A stretch of DNA of 64,000 bases from Streptomyces sp. NBC_00370 (GTDB lineage Bacteria; Actinomycetota; Actinomycetes; Streptomycetales; Streptomycetaceae). The DNA lies in NCBI RefSeq assembly GCF_036084755.1, contig NZ_CP107968.1, forward strand, positions 8,502,001-8,566,000, written 5' to 3'. Shown piece after piece: positions 53,549 through 62,758 of this stretch (position 1 is its first letter; every line of letters begins with the position of its first letter). The position numbers were made by a program, and so were the translations under genes. The notes below the pieces were generated by a model that worked only from the letters and a program-made list of their open reading frames with translations, was not told the DNA's origin and made no database searches.

Positions 53549-55954
53549 TCAAAAGAGCCGTTGTGCAAGGTCTGCAACCGCGGGTCCGTCAGCGGTGGCG
53601 AGCAGCGTGCGGAGGTCTGCACAGGCGTCGTGATGAGCGAGGGAGTCCATGCCCGTTCTGCGCAGTGCTTTGGCCCAGCTGACATCGTCGCCGGTTTGGG
53701 GGGTGAGCAGTGCCAGGCCGGTTTCGCTATCAACTCGGGTGGTGAGGCCACTTTGCAGAGCGGGCCAGCGGGCTGTGATCTCAGCGAGGGTGATGAGGTG
53801 CATGGCGTCTTCGACAGAGAGGGCTTGTGTGGTGCCCTCTTTATAGGCGAGGACGCGCAGGTAGAACTGCCACACCGTCAAGAGCCGTTTGGCTTCCCGG
53901 ATGGACAGGTGGCGCTGGGCGCTCAGTCTGTCCTGCAGGTGATTACGTATGACTGGGTGTGTTTCCAGCGCGAGTACTTGGGTTTCAAGTTCGGGCTGCG
54001 GAGCTGCCGTGCCTGTTGAGGCCAGGTGCACTGCTGGAGGGCCGACTGGTGCGGTTGGTGCAGTGTTGATTTCGGTTGATTGAACGGGTCCCAGCAGGCT
54101 GCTCATGGCGGCTACGACGCTGTGGTGGGCGATGGGGGGAAGGGTGACGGGGAGTTGGATGAGCTTCCGCAGGAACGTCCATCCCCAGGAAGGGTCCTGG
54201 TGGCCTGCCTGTCCTTGCGTTGAGGCGAGATCGGAGTAGGCGCGATCGAGATGGGCTGCGACGACGGCGGAGTCCAGTCCGAGAACGAAGCGGCATGGGA
54301 CCGCATTCGGCTCGACGGGGTGATGCAAGCTGTGGAGCGCTCCGGAGAGGAAGAGGTTGATGGCCTCGAATACTTCGGCGGTTGCGCGGGCTGAGCAGCG
54401 GTCTAGATCGTCGATGAACACGATGAGCTCGCGGCCGCTGAGCCAGATTGTTTCCAGGAGGTCGCTGATGTCGTGCTGGACGAGATAGAGGTAGCCGGAC
54501 CGGGCGTTGTAGTAGGGGTCGCGCAGTGCGTTGTCTGATCCGGGCGCCGGGGCGGCGAATGCAGCGCTGAGTACGGGACCGTCGAGAATCTCTCCTGGCA
54601 GGAAGGACTGTGCCCGCCCGAGCAGGAAACGAAAGAGGGTGTGCACGAGCCCTATGGACAGAATAGCGAGTGGGAGTCCGATGGCCAGGAGTGCGGCGTT
54701 CGTGGTGTGGCCCCACCACGTGTAGTGCGTATCTGCTTTGGCCAGCTGCGCTACGACTGGGACGACCAAGGCAAAGACGCCCACTCGCAGGAAGGGCGAC
54801 AGGAGCCGCCGACTAACGGTACGGCGCAGATGATGGCGATCGAGCCGTTCGGTGTTACGGCGCAGCCAGTACGCTTCACGGACGCGGCCGGCGGTGCCCT
54901 GCGCGCTGCGTGAAGCTTCCACGATCTCGCGAGAGAGTCCGGCCCAGATCTGATCGCTCGTTTGATACGCCCATGGATTGAAGCGAACCGTTACCACCGT
55001 GCGAGGGGTTGCCGGAGGGGAAGGTTTGCCGCGCAGCAGGGGCCAATTGCTGTCCTTGCTCTTGGCATCCGACCGGTGTTGGTTGAGTAGAATTCTGATA
55101 GCGGAGCGTACGGGCAGGTTGCGGCGGCGCAGCTTTAGCAGCCATTTGTGTGCCTGATTCTTCCGATGCTGCCAGCGGCCAAAGGGTGCCGGAATCAGGT
55201 CCTGCTGGCGGGCGATGACCTCCTTCTCGATGAGTTGCATGATCGTGGATTTGCCTGACCCCCATGGCCCCTCGATTGCTACTACGGAGGGGCCAGTACC
55301 GTCCTCTGCGATCAGTCCATTCGCTGGCGAGGAGCTTGCCTCGGTCGGCGTGAGCAGGTCGGCCACCGCGGACACCAGGGCCATGCGATCGAGTAGGTCA
55401 CTGCGTGCCGGCCGGTCAGCGAAGCCTCTGAAGTGGACGGCGCCCTTATCGAGGGCCGATCTATCAGACGAGCCTCCTAGAGCGGCTTCTCGCTCAAGCC
55501 GCTCGCGCTCGAAGCGGGCCAGAAGATCGGCAGAGGGGTCGAGTAGGGCAGAGCGCGGTACATCGGGGTGTGCATCAAGCTGCTGATCGAGCCAGCGCGC
55601 GCCCAACCAGTCACCGATGAAAGGGAAGCTGCCCCGCAGTTCGTGAAACCACCGCAGATCACCCGGTGTGGGGTCCACGGCGCACACCAAGTGCCACTTG
55701 TCCGGAGGATTCCTGGCCGCTACCCTTTCCAGATTTTGGCGGACCTGGCGACGGCGACTGGTGGTCATGGCCCCAGCGAAGGCCCTGATCTCATAGGCCA
55801 CACGCTCACCGGCTGTCGTCTCCGCCACCACGTCGACGTCGCCCACATCGTGTGAGGGTACGCGAGCGAGAGGATCCACTCGCAGCAGCAGCATGGTGAC
55901 CACGGCATGAAACTGCTGGTAGTTGGCCGTAAGCCGGTCCCACGGGTAACTCAC
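53549..55954 (-). CDS. KAP-family P-loop NTPase with nuclease-like N-terminal domain
   Basis: 801 aa from GTG 55954. N-terminal about 135 residues resemble a restriction-endonuclease fold: GDVDVVAE (D39, D41) then VAYEIRAFAG (E55-x-R57 where PD-(D/E)xK enzymes have ExK). The KAP NTPase follows: Walker A IEGPWGSGKSTIM (G229-S236), KAP motif VRFNPWAYQ (about 323-331), two transmembrane helices inserted at about 391-404 and 418-440, and Walker B IVFIDDLDRC (511-520). The tail has ETHPVIRNHLQDRL and a helical region. KAP proteins include phage-exclusion factors such as PifA, so an antiphage role is plausible but unproven. It stands alone beside mobile elements. Confidence 0.88.
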   Translation of the reverse strand: MSYPWDRLTANYQQFHAVVTMLLLRVDPLARVPSHDVGDVDVVAETTAGERVAYEIRAFAGAMTTSRRRQVRQNLERVAARNPPDKWHLVCAVDPTPGDLRWFHELRGSFPFIGDWLGARWLDQQLDAHPDVPRSALLDPSADLLARFERERLEREAALGGSSDRSALDKGAVHFRGFADRPARSDLLDRMALVSAVADLLTPTEASSSPANGLIAEDGTGPSVVAIEGPWGSGKSTIMQLIEKEVIARQQDLIPAPFGRWQHRKNQAHKWLLKLRRRNLPVRSAIRILLNQHRSDAKSKDSNWPLLRGKPSPPATPRTVVTVRFNPWAYQTSDQIWAGLSREIVEASRSAQGTAGRVREAYWLRRNTERLDRHHLRRTVSRRLLSPFLRVGVFALVVPVVAQLAKADTHYTWWGHTTNAALLAIGLPLAILSIGLVHTLFRFLLGRAQSFLPGEILDGPVLSAAFAAPAPGSDNALRDPYYNARSGYLYLVQHDISDLLETIWLSGRELIVFIDDLDRCSARATAEVFEAINLFLSGALHSLHHPVEPNAVPCRFVLGLDSAVVAAHLDRAYSDLASTQGQAGHQDPSWGWTFLRKLIQLPVTLPPIAHHSVVAAMSSLLGPVQSTEINTAPTAPVGPPAVHLASTGTAAPQPELETQVLALETHPVIRNHLQDRLSAQRHLSIREAKRLLTVWQFYLRVLAYKEGTTQALSVEDAMHLITLAEITARWPALQSGLTTRVDSETGLALLTPQTGDDVSWAKALRRTGMDSLAHHDACADLRTLLATADGPAVADLAQRLF

Positions 55955-56092
55955 CGGCCAAGGATACGATCACGGCGAAGCTTTCGCTCTGCTTTGCCGA
56001 AGATCACCGTCATCCTCCCTTTGGGCGCTTTGCGGAGCGAGCGAACCACCAGTCGGCCGACATCACCCCCGGCCAGGCATCCCTCACCCCAC

Positions 56093-56350
56093 ATGGGGCC
56101 CTCCATCGAACTGCTCACGCGGCTGCGCGCCAACGGGCGCGCCGACACGTGGGTTCCGGCCTTCGACCAGGCGTGGGCTAGCGCACTCGAGGAATCCCGC
56201 CGTCTTTCTCCCTCGCCGGGCTGTACGGGGTCGTCCAGGTCTGGCAGGGCCGTCTCGCCTCCGGCCCGGCGGTCATGTCATCGTGTTCGTCGCCTCCGGA
56301 TACGACGCCAGCGGCTTCTTCGACACGGCGGAGCTGCGGAGCCGGCGCCG
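56093..56350 (+). pseudogene. Degraded small hypothetical gene
   Basis: From ATG 56093, LLTRLRANGRADTWVPAFDQ and AWASALEESRR are coding-like; then the frame changes to SLAGLYGVVQVWQGRLASGP and again to VIVFVASGYDASGFFDTAEL. Two indels break it. I recall similar about 100-aa Streptomyces proteins adjoining DUF6247-type genes, function unknown. The rest of 55955-56536 shows nothing else. Confidence 0.4.
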
Positions 56351-56536
56351 GTCTGTGGACAGCCGTACGCTGTCCGCTTCTCCGCACCTGCCTTCCCCTT
56401 GCCGTACTGAGACTGACACGTTCAGCCGTTGAGCAGGCACGGTGTCACGCCCTCAGCCTGTACACGACGGAGGCTTGTCCTGCCGAGGCTGCTCTTCGTG
56501 GGCGGGCCGGGGTGAACGACAGAAGGCGCCGTTGGA

Positions 56537-56690
56537 CTACGCCGCTTCCGCGGCGGCCGGCCGCTTCGTGACCTGCTTGAGCGTTGCCCAGTTCGGGTGC
56601 GTCGTCACCGTCACGGCCAGCTCGATCAGCCGCTCCCGGAACGGTGCGCAAGTCCTTGGAGCGCTGACGCAGTAAACCCGTCTGCAAGCC
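56537..56690 (-). pseudogene. C-terminal relic of the same family as 6547-6947
   Basis: FRERLIELAVTVTTHPNWAT is followed by LKQVTKRPAAAEAA and a TAG at 56537. FRERLIEL-TVTTHP-WATL is shared with the frameshifted gene ending at 6547, and DNA similarity is visible by eye. Upstream sequence does not continue the match, so only the last about 35 codons remain. Confidence 0.5.
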
Positions 56691-56692
56691 AT

Positions 56693-56719
56693 GGAGCCCG
56701 CAGAGTCCCTGGGGGCTCC
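56693..56719. terminator. Hairpin terminator
   Basis: GGAGCCC (56693-56699) and GGGCTCC (56713-56719) form a 7-bp stem with a 13-nt loop, 13 bp downstream of the minus-strand gene ending at 56732. Confidence 0.5.
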
Positions 56720-56731
56720 GGTGTAGGGGAG

Positions 56732-57595
56732 TTACAGCAAAGGGTGCTGGAGTTCCCGATGCTCGAGCTCTGAAAGAGGGACGTCACACATAGCCGGCAG
56801 CATCACCAGGATCGAAGTGGTAAGGACGTCCTGTCCTGAACTCGTTCCAGGTACAGCTCCTCCGGAGCGGGCTCGTAGCAGGACGCCCTCGATCACGGTG
56901 TCAAATAGTTCGGCTAGGTCGCGGGCGGTTAATCCCGGACGCAGGGTCAGCCCATACCCAGCGAGTAACACCTCGTACAACTGGGTCCACTCATTGATCA
57001 TTTCGTGTTCAATGCGGCGTACGGCCTCTTGGATCTTTGGCTGTCGAGGCAGCGCTGCTTGGAGAAATGTCTGGAGGGTGACGACCGGATCGTCGAGTGC
57101 CGACGCTATCTCTGCTTGCGCGGCTTCACGGATCAGTTCCGCGAGTGGCAATTCGGCTGCAGCTTGCGTGAACTCGGCGGTCATCCTCTTGACCCGCCGC
57201 AAGGTGGGCGCTGATCGGAATATGTAAGCGATCAGGTCCGTGATGTACGCGTGATGATGAGCCCATGTGTCCACGTACCGCTGCCGGCTCAGCGACTCCG
57301 AGAGCCACGCATCCGGCACCACCACAGGAGCCAGCTTCATCAAGTGCTCGCCGCCCATGTTGGGAAAGAGCTTCATCTCCGGAACATCAGCAGAGGGAAG
57401 ACCACCCGAGAGGTGATGCTCAAAGAGTGAGTAGGCACCGAGATCGCAGAATGCGCGGGTTATCGGATCTCTGGCCCAATGCTGCCGCGTCTTCGCCGTG
57501 CGGCTGAGTCTGACTTCCTGGAAGACAAGCGAGAGGTCCTCATCGTCCTCCCCATTCCAAAGCGCCACCCAACTAGGCCAGTCCCAATGCGTCAA
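56732..57595 (-). CDS. Hypothetical protein with TetR-C-like ligand domain
   Basis: 287 aa from ATG 57595. No helix-turn-helix is visible at the N-terminus (MTHWDWPSWVALWNG, then FQEVRLSRTAKT). The C-terminal part (YGLTLRPGLTARDLAELFDT, VIEGVLLRARS, TTSILVMLPAMCDV) looks like the effector domain of TetR regulators. It may be a TetR relative with an unusual or lost DNA-binding domain. Function uncertain. A terminator follows it. Confidence 0.5.
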   Translation of the reverse strand: MTHWDWPSWVALWNGEDDEDLSLVFQEVRLSRTAKTRQHWARDPITRAFCDLGAYSLFEHHLSGGLPSADVPEMKLFPNMGGEHLMKLAPVVVPDAWLSESLSRQRYVDTWAHHHAYITDLIAYIFRSAPTLRRVKRMTAEFTQAAAELPLAELIREAAQAEIASALDDPVVTLQTFLQAALPRQPKIQEAVRRIEHEMINEWTQLYEVLLAGYGLTLRPGLTARDLAELFDTVIEGVLLRARSGGAVPGTSSGQDVLTTSILVMLPAMCDVPLSELEHRELQHPLL

Positions 57596-57792
57596 GGGTT
57601 CCCTCCGGAGTGCCGCATATCAGTGAGCAGTGGGTCAAGTCAAGGGCACTTGTGAGTGTCCCCCAGCCGTCGCTGCTCTCAGTGTGCTGGACCAAGGAGC
57701 CTTCCGGGGGAGCATCGCCAAGATCCCCTGACTCCCGTCGGTGTTGCGTCGGAAGCTCATCTCACCGGCGTCACACAGACTTGGGAGCTGAC

Positions 57793-58017
57793 ATGGCACG
57801 CATAAACCACACGAGTACGGTTCTGCTGGCACTCACCGCGACTATCGCCTCTCTTGGAGGTTGCGTAGCGCTTCTTCTGGCCTTGGAAGAACTGATGGCA
57901 GCACATAGTTCTGTCTTTGCGGCTCTGTGCACCGTAGCCAGGGCGTCTTTTACGGCTTCTACTGCACTGGCCAGCCTTCGACGTCGGCACGAACGGAAGC
58001 CGTCCAAGGTCACTTAA
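57793..58017 (+). CDS. Small membrane protein
   Basis: 74 aa from ATG 57793 (GGGAG upstream). One N-terminal hydrophobic helix (STVLLALTATIASLGGCVAL) and a second weaker one (VFAALCTVARASFTASTAL), then a basic tail RRRHERKPSK. Function unknown. A strong terminator lies just after the stop, supporting expression. Confidence 0.5.
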   Translation: MARINHTSTVLLALTATIASLGGCVALLLALEELMAAHSSVFAALCTVARASFTASTALASLRRRHERKPSKVT

Positions 58018-58036
58018 TCTTGACCATGCCCGGCTG

Positions 58037-58070
58037 GAGGTGGCACACCGAGGAAACGGTGTGCCACCTC
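58037..58070. terminator. Strong hairpin terminator
   Basis: Perfect 13-bp arms GAGGTGGCACACC (58037-58049) and GGTGTGCCACCTC (58058-58070) with an 8-nt loop, 20 bp after the stop of the small membrane protein gene. Confidence 0.8.
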
Positions 58071-58197
58071 GTCAGTTGCCCAGTCCATGCCCAGCTCGCG
58101 CAGCGCGTCCAGCTGATCAGCTGTGGGGCCTTGACCCCTGATGTTGGACACACGAGACACTGGATCCTGCGGATCTGAGAACGGACATCTCGTGGTC

Positions 58198-58497
58198 ATG
58201 AAGAACTACCCGCCGAAGTTCAAGGCGGACGCGGTCGCGCTGTACGAGTCGCGGCCCGATGCGACGATCAGGTCGGTCGCCGCCGATCTGGGGATCAATC
58301 CGGAGACCTTGCGGAACTGGGTTCGGGCGGCCGGAGTGAGTCGTCCACAGGGACGCCGGACGCAGGAACCGACCCAGCCGCCGGCACCGCTGGAAGCGGA
58401 GAACGCCGCTCTGCGGAAGAAGGTCCGTGAGCTGGAGGAGGAGCGCGAGATCCTGCGCAAAGCGGCGAAGTATTTCGCCGGGGAGACGCGCTGGTGA
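58198..58497 (+). CDS. IS3-family transposase OrfA
   Basis: 99 aa from ATG 58198. HTH transposase_8 domain (YPPKFKADAVALYESRPDAT, then IRSVAADLGINPETLRNWVR) followed by a leucine-zipper-like coiled coil (ALRKKVRELEEEREILRKAA) and KYFAGETRW, all standard for OrfA. Its end overlaps OrfB by 4 bp (GTGA), the usual arrangement. Confidence 0.88.
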   Translation: MKNYPPKFKADAVALYESRPDATIRSVAADLGINPETLRNWVRAAGVSRPQGRRTQEPTQPPAPLEAENAALRKKVRELEEEREILRKAAKYFAGETRW

Positions 58498-59026
58498 ACC
58501 GCTTCCAGCGCGTCGCCGACCTCCAGCGCCGCTGCGGCGTGAAGCGGCTGTGCAGCATCCTCGGCGTCAGGCGCTCGAGCTTCTACTACTGGCGCCGGAC
58601 AGCCGCGGACCGGGCCGTCCGGCAGGCGGCCGACGCGAAGCTGGCCGACCGGATACGGGCCGTGCACCAGGAATCGGACGGTACCTACGGAGCCCCACGG
58701 ATCACCGCCGAGCTCCGCGAGACGAGGGGAGAGGCGGTCAACCACAAACGCGTCGCAAGGATCATGCGGGCGTCCGGGATCGAGGGAGTCCGGTTGCGCC
58801 GCCGGCACCGCACCACCGTCCCCGACCCAGCAGCGGTCAAGGCTCCGGACCTGATCGGCCGCGACTTCAGCGCCGAGAAGACAAACACAAAGTACGTCGG
58901 CGACATCACCTACCTGCCTATCGAGGGTGGGAAGTTCTGCTATCTGGCGACCGTCATCGACCTCGCGTCACGACGTCTGGCCGGCTGGGCAATCGCCGAC
59001 CACATGCGCGCGGGTCTCGTGACTGG
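58494..59026 (+). pseudogene. IS3-family OrfB, 3'-truncated
   Basis: Starts GTG 58494. HTH_21 segment (SDGTYGAPRITAELRETRGE) and the start of the rve core (TKYVGDITYLPIEGGKFCYL, ATVIDLASRRLAGWAIADHM) with the first catalytic Asp are present. After RAGLVT at about 59024 the similarity ends; the second Asp and the Glu are missing, so it cannot transpose. It is joined to an unrelated TPR-type fragment. Confidence 0.8.
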
Positions 59027-59223
59027 ACCTGGTGCTCGCTCACTCGGCCCTCGGCGAACCCGAAGCTGCCGTGCTCGTCACACGGGAAGCTCTGGGGGCC
59101 GGACGCCTCGTACAGTCGGTTCGAGGTCGCGCGAAACAGGTGAACCGACAACTGCGCATCGACCATCTCGCGCACCCTGACGTCATGGCGCTAAACGAGG
59201 AAGTACGTTTCCTGACTGCCTGA
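59027..59223 (+). pseudogene. C-terminal fragment of a TPR/XRE-type regulator
   Basis: LDLVLAHSALGEPEAAVLVT, REALGAGRLVQSVRGRAKQV and LRIDHLAHPDVMALNEEVRF match the helical end of the common Streptomyces HTH-TPR regulators. The HTH part is gone, replaced by the truncated IS3 element, so this is a deletion junction. Confidence 0.5.
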
Positions 59224-59297
59224 CGACACCGTGGTCGGCCCGATGTCTTCCGTGCAGGCCACCCAGCAAGCGTCAGCGGCGGGACGTGCGGGGGCGT

Positions 59298-60401
59298 CTA
59301 CCAGCTGGTGGGGCCGGTGAGTTCGGTGAAGGACTGGCGGGGCGCTCTGGGGATACCGAGGCGTTCGCGAGCGTGGTGAACGGCCGCGAGCTGATCCGCT
59401 GCCGGCGGCCCCCAGTTGAAAAGCTCAAGGGCCTGTTCCGGGGTGGCCAGGACCCGGGTGTACATGCGGCCGGTGGCGGGGTCGGCGCGCATGGGACCGA
59501 TGCTGCGAAGGGCGGCGGCGTAGCGGAGGCGCGCGTACGGGTCACCGTCGGCGGTGAGGTAGCCGAGGTAGTGAGGATCGCCGAGTTGGGCGGCGGCTTC
59601 TTCGTCGGCTTCGCGGATCAGGGTGGCGACGGGACTGTCCTGGTCCTCGGGTTCGGGTGTGCCGCCGGGAAGGCAGGCAGCCCCGGTATCGGGTTCGAGG
59701 AGGACCAGGACCCGGCCGTCCGGCGCGAAAAGCCAGCCCCACGACTGGCGCACCGTGAGAAGCGCGGTGGGGACCGGGCCGGTCCGAAACTCGTAGTGGG
59801 ACTGGTCACGGGCGGTGCGCAGCACACCGACACGGTCGAGGACGGTGGGGGCGATCGGGTGGCCGTCTTCCAGGAGCACCGGGCCGCCGCCGTTGAGGCG
59901 GGCGCGGAGCGCGGACATTGCTCGGCGGGCGTCGCTGGGTGACAGCAGGTCGGGCAGGCGGGCGGGTTCCACGAGCTCGATGGAAGTGATCTCCTGTTCG
60001 GGCAGGCAGACAGCATCGATCCGGTCGTCGGTCCAGGTGCCGCCGTCGTAGACGAAGATGGCCTCGCCGGGGAACCGCATGACGGCCGGCGCGCTGGAAT
60101 TCGTGGGGGAGACCCAGTCGACGGCGAGGCCGTGGGCGATGGTCATGGTGACGCCGAGTTCCTCGTGCAGTTCACGTGCGGCGGCGTGCGAGGGAGACTC
60201 ACCCGCGTCGATGCCGCCGCCCGGCAGGAGGCAGGTGGTGCGGTAGTCGACGTGCTGCACCAGCACGCGGCCGCAGCTGTCGGTGATCAGCACGGAGACA
60301 CCTGCCCACAGCGCGGCGGAGGCACGCAGCGCCCCGTACGCCTCGTCGGTCATCAGGGGGCCCGGCAGATCGTCAGGGGCGGACGTTGGGATCGTTGTCA
60401 T
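59298..60401 (-). CDS. Double Nudix-domain hydrolase
   Basis: 367 aa from GTG/ATG near 60401. First Nudix domain (about 20-165) has a complete box: GGGIDAGESPSHAAARELHE then ELGV (GX5EX7REUXEEXGU). The second (about 200-345) has a looser box (GGTPEPEDQDSP, LIREADEEAAAQ). Tandem Nudix proteins hydrolyse nucleoside-diphosphate-linked compounds or related metabolites. It is the last gene of a minus-strand cluster with PIG-L, MFS and a second Nudix fusion, starting 48 bp after the PIG-L stop. Confidence 0.85.
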   Translation of the reverse strand: MTTIPTSAPDDLPGPLMTDEAYGALRASAALWAGVSVLITDSCGRVLVQHVDYRTTCLLPGGGIDAGESPSHAAARELHEELGVTMTIAHGLAVDWVSPTNSSAPAVMRFPGEAIFVYDGGTWTDDRIDAVCLPEQEITSIELVEPARLPDLLSPSDARRAMSALRARLNGGGPVLLEDGHPIAPTVLDRVGVLRTARDQSHYEFRTGPVPTALLTVRQSWGWLFAPDGRVLVLLEPDTGAACLPGGTPEPEDQDSPVATLIREADEEAAAQLGDPHYLGYLTADGDPYARLRYAAALRSIGPMRADPATGRMYTRVLATPEQALELFNWGPPAADQLAAVHHARERLGIPRAPRQSFTELTGPTSW

Positions 60402-60449
60402 GATTTCTCCGATGGGGACAGGGCGGTGGGTGGTGCGGATGGCGGGCTG

Positions 60450-61240
60450 TCAGGCGGTAAGGCGATGGGGGTCGTCCGGGATGGCCGCTGGGGTGAGCCG
60501 GGCGAAGTACTCGGTCTGGATGATCTTGTTGCGGGTCTCTTCGGGGGCGCGGGCGAGGAGGGCGGGCAGCGAGCGTTCGCGGGAAACTTCGCTGTGATGC
60601 GCCATGATCGCCTGCCACTTCGTTGCGGCCCACGGGGCGACGTCGACGACCGTGGTCACGTACGTCTCCGGGACACAGAGCAGGCGCTTTCCGACCCCCT
60701 CCAGAAGAGGTCCCAGTTCACGGATGCCGCTGGCGGGGTGAGTGGCCGCGTACAGGGCCCGGGGCTGCCAGGGTTCACCGGCTTCCGGGTAGAGGTGCGG
60801 AAGGCCCGCGGCTTCGACAGCGAGGAGAGTGATCTGGTGGGCACGGCGGTGGCCGGGTGGCCGGTCAACTGGCCCAACGCGTCATGGCCGATCACGGAAG
60901 TAGGGCGGAACTGTCTGATGTGTCGGACCAGTTGGGCGACGGCCTCGTCCAGGTCAACGTCGCACAGCCGGGGCTGTCCCGGTGCGGACGCCTCGTCGCG
61001 GGCGTCGCGGTATCCGAGCATCCGGGGCGCGCCGGCACCGAGGACAGCCAGGGCCGCGGCGAGTTCGGCGGCGCGCGGGCTGTCCGGGGCCCAGGTCGCG
61101 GTGACGACCGCTGTTCGGGCACCGTCACCGCGATGCCGGGCGAGGACTCCGCCGGCGAGCAGACTCTCATCGTCCGGGTGTGCGAATACGCCCATCACGG
61201 AAGGAACTTCGGAAACATGGGCTGACTCAGGTGCTGCCAC
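60450..61240 (-). pseudogene. PIG-L/LmbE-family deacetylase with one-base deletion
   Basis: GTG 61240. Zn-binding AHPDDE in MGVFAHPDDESLLAGG is present, and the frame runs to GHDALGQLTGHP. Here a single missing base near 60853 turns the expected GHPDHRRAHQ (remaining metal ligands) into another frame. The lost frame resumes as ITLLAVEAAGLPHLYPEAGE and ends at 60450 (KIIQTEYFARLTPAAIPDDP). With the base restored it would be about 263 aa and complete. Family enzymes deacetylate N-acetyl sugars of glycolipids, mycothiol or antibiotics. Confidence 0.8.
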
Positions 61241-61426
61241 CAGGAAACCTTTCTCACGGTGAATCGGATGTGTGCCAGGGCTCGAACAGTGACGGTCGGC
61301 CGACGTCTGTCAGCGGGCGCACGGTGCGTCAGCTCGTGAGTTGGCACTGACACCACGGCTCGGCGCGGTGACATCGGCCCTCCATCAGGCAGCCGAGGCG
61401 CACGCGTCCACCTCCCCACCGCAGTG

Positions 61427-62758
61427 TCATGCTGCCTTCTGGACGGTTGTGGCGGCGGGCAGGGGCATGGCCGTCAGGCGGCCGAGCTGGGTCACCAGCA
61501 GCAGGAGGGGCGGTAGGCACAGGATCGCGGTGCCGACCCACATCGCCGCGGAGACCGAGAAAGCGTCGCCCAGAATCCCGGCTGCGGCTGACGCGAACGG
61601 CCGGGAGCCGGAGACCAGCCACGTCGAGGATTGCTGGGCCCGCCCTTGCAAGTGAGGCGGGGTCAGCTGCTGGCGCACCGATCGCTGTGTCGTGCCCGCG
61701 CAGGTCGCGGCCGCCATCTGCGCGGCGCCGGTGAGCGCGAGCACGGTCAGCCAGCCGGGACCCGGCCGGGCCAGGAGCAACGGGACGCCCAGGGCCGGGT
61801 ACAGCCCGAAGGCTCCCAGCATCACCGGGCCGGGCCCGAACCGTCTGACCAGCCGCGGTGCTTGCAGCGCTCCGACAACGCCACCAACGCCGGACACGCC
61901 CATCACGATGCCGAGCCCGACAGCGCCCGCGTTCAGGACGGTGAGGAGGTAGTACGCCCGGTACACCTCGATCAGGGCCCCGCCGATGCCGGTCAGGAGC
62001 AGGCTGAGCACCAACGGGCGGACCACGGGGGTACGCGCGACGAAGGCGAGGCCCTTGCAGATGGCGGGGCCCAGTCGCTCCCGCTCCCGGGCGGGGAGGG
62101 CGGGGTTCTCGACGAGTCGGATGCGCGTGGCGCACCAGGCGGAGAACAGGTACGACAGCGCGTCCAGCCAGAACGCACGGACCGCCCCCAGTGCGGCCAC
62201 GACCCCCGCGCCCGTGTAGGAGCCCAGGGCGTCCGCGAGGCTGAACGCGCCGCCGACCCGTGAGTTGGCCTCGTGGAGCTGGGGCCGGGGAACCAGGTCG
62301 GGCACGACGGCGATCGCGGCCGCCAGGTGCAGCACAGTCGCCGCTCCCACGATGAGCGCCACACCGTAGAGCACGGGGAAGGACAGCCATCCGCCGAGCG
62401 CGGTCAGGGGAATCACGGCGACGGTTGCCGCGGCAATCAGGTCGGTGCCGATCAGTACCGGTCGTTTCGGGTGTTGGTCGACGTACGCCCCGGCCGGCAG
62501 GGCCAGCACGAACGCGGGCACCTGGGAGAGGACCGCGAGGGTGGCGACCTGGCTGGGGCTCGCGTGCAGAGTGAGAACGGCGAGGGCGGGCAATGCCACG
62601 GTGTGTGACGACGTCCCCAGCAAGCTCGCCGCCTCCCCGGTCAGGTACGCCCTGAAGGAAGGGTGCGCGCGCAACGAGAAGGGGGCCGGTGGTTCGCCAC
62701 TCTCTGGTGGTTCCGGTTTCGCGCGGGTCACCTCGTCGGGGTCAGGCACCTTGTCCAC
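61427..62758 (-). CDS. MFS transporter
   Basis: 443 aa from GTG 62758, overlapping the end of the methyltransferase-Nudix gene by 17 nt. About 12 transmembrane helices; the cytoplasmic loop AYVDQHPKRPVLIGTDLIAA is the MFS motif A variant of the MFS_3/enterobactin-exporter-like group, and VSGVGGVVGALQAPRL lies in the second half. Likely exports the product of, or gives resistance within, the surrounding cluster. Substrate unknown. Confidence 0.9.
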   Translation of the reverse strand: MDKVPDPDEVTRAKPEPPESGEPPAPFSLRAHPSFRAYLTGEAASLLGTSSHTVALPALAVLTLHASPSQVATLAVLSQVPAFVLALPAGAYVDQHPKRPVLIGTDLIAAATVAVIPLTALGGWLSFPVLYGVALIVGAATVLHLAAAIAVVPDLVPRPQLHEANSRVGGAFSLADALGSYTGAGVVAALGAVRAFWLDALSYLFSAWCATRIRLVENPALPARERERLGPAICKGLAFVARTPVVRPLVLSLLLTGIGGALIEVYRAYYLLTVLNAGAVGLGIVMGVSGVGGVVGALQAPRLVRRFGPGPVMLGAFGLYPALGVPLLLARPGPGWLTVLALTGAAQMAAATCAGTTQRSVRQQLTPPHLQGRAQQSSTWLVSGSRPFASAAAGILGDAFSVSAAMWVGTAILCLPPLLLLVTQLGRLTAMPLPAATTVQKAA

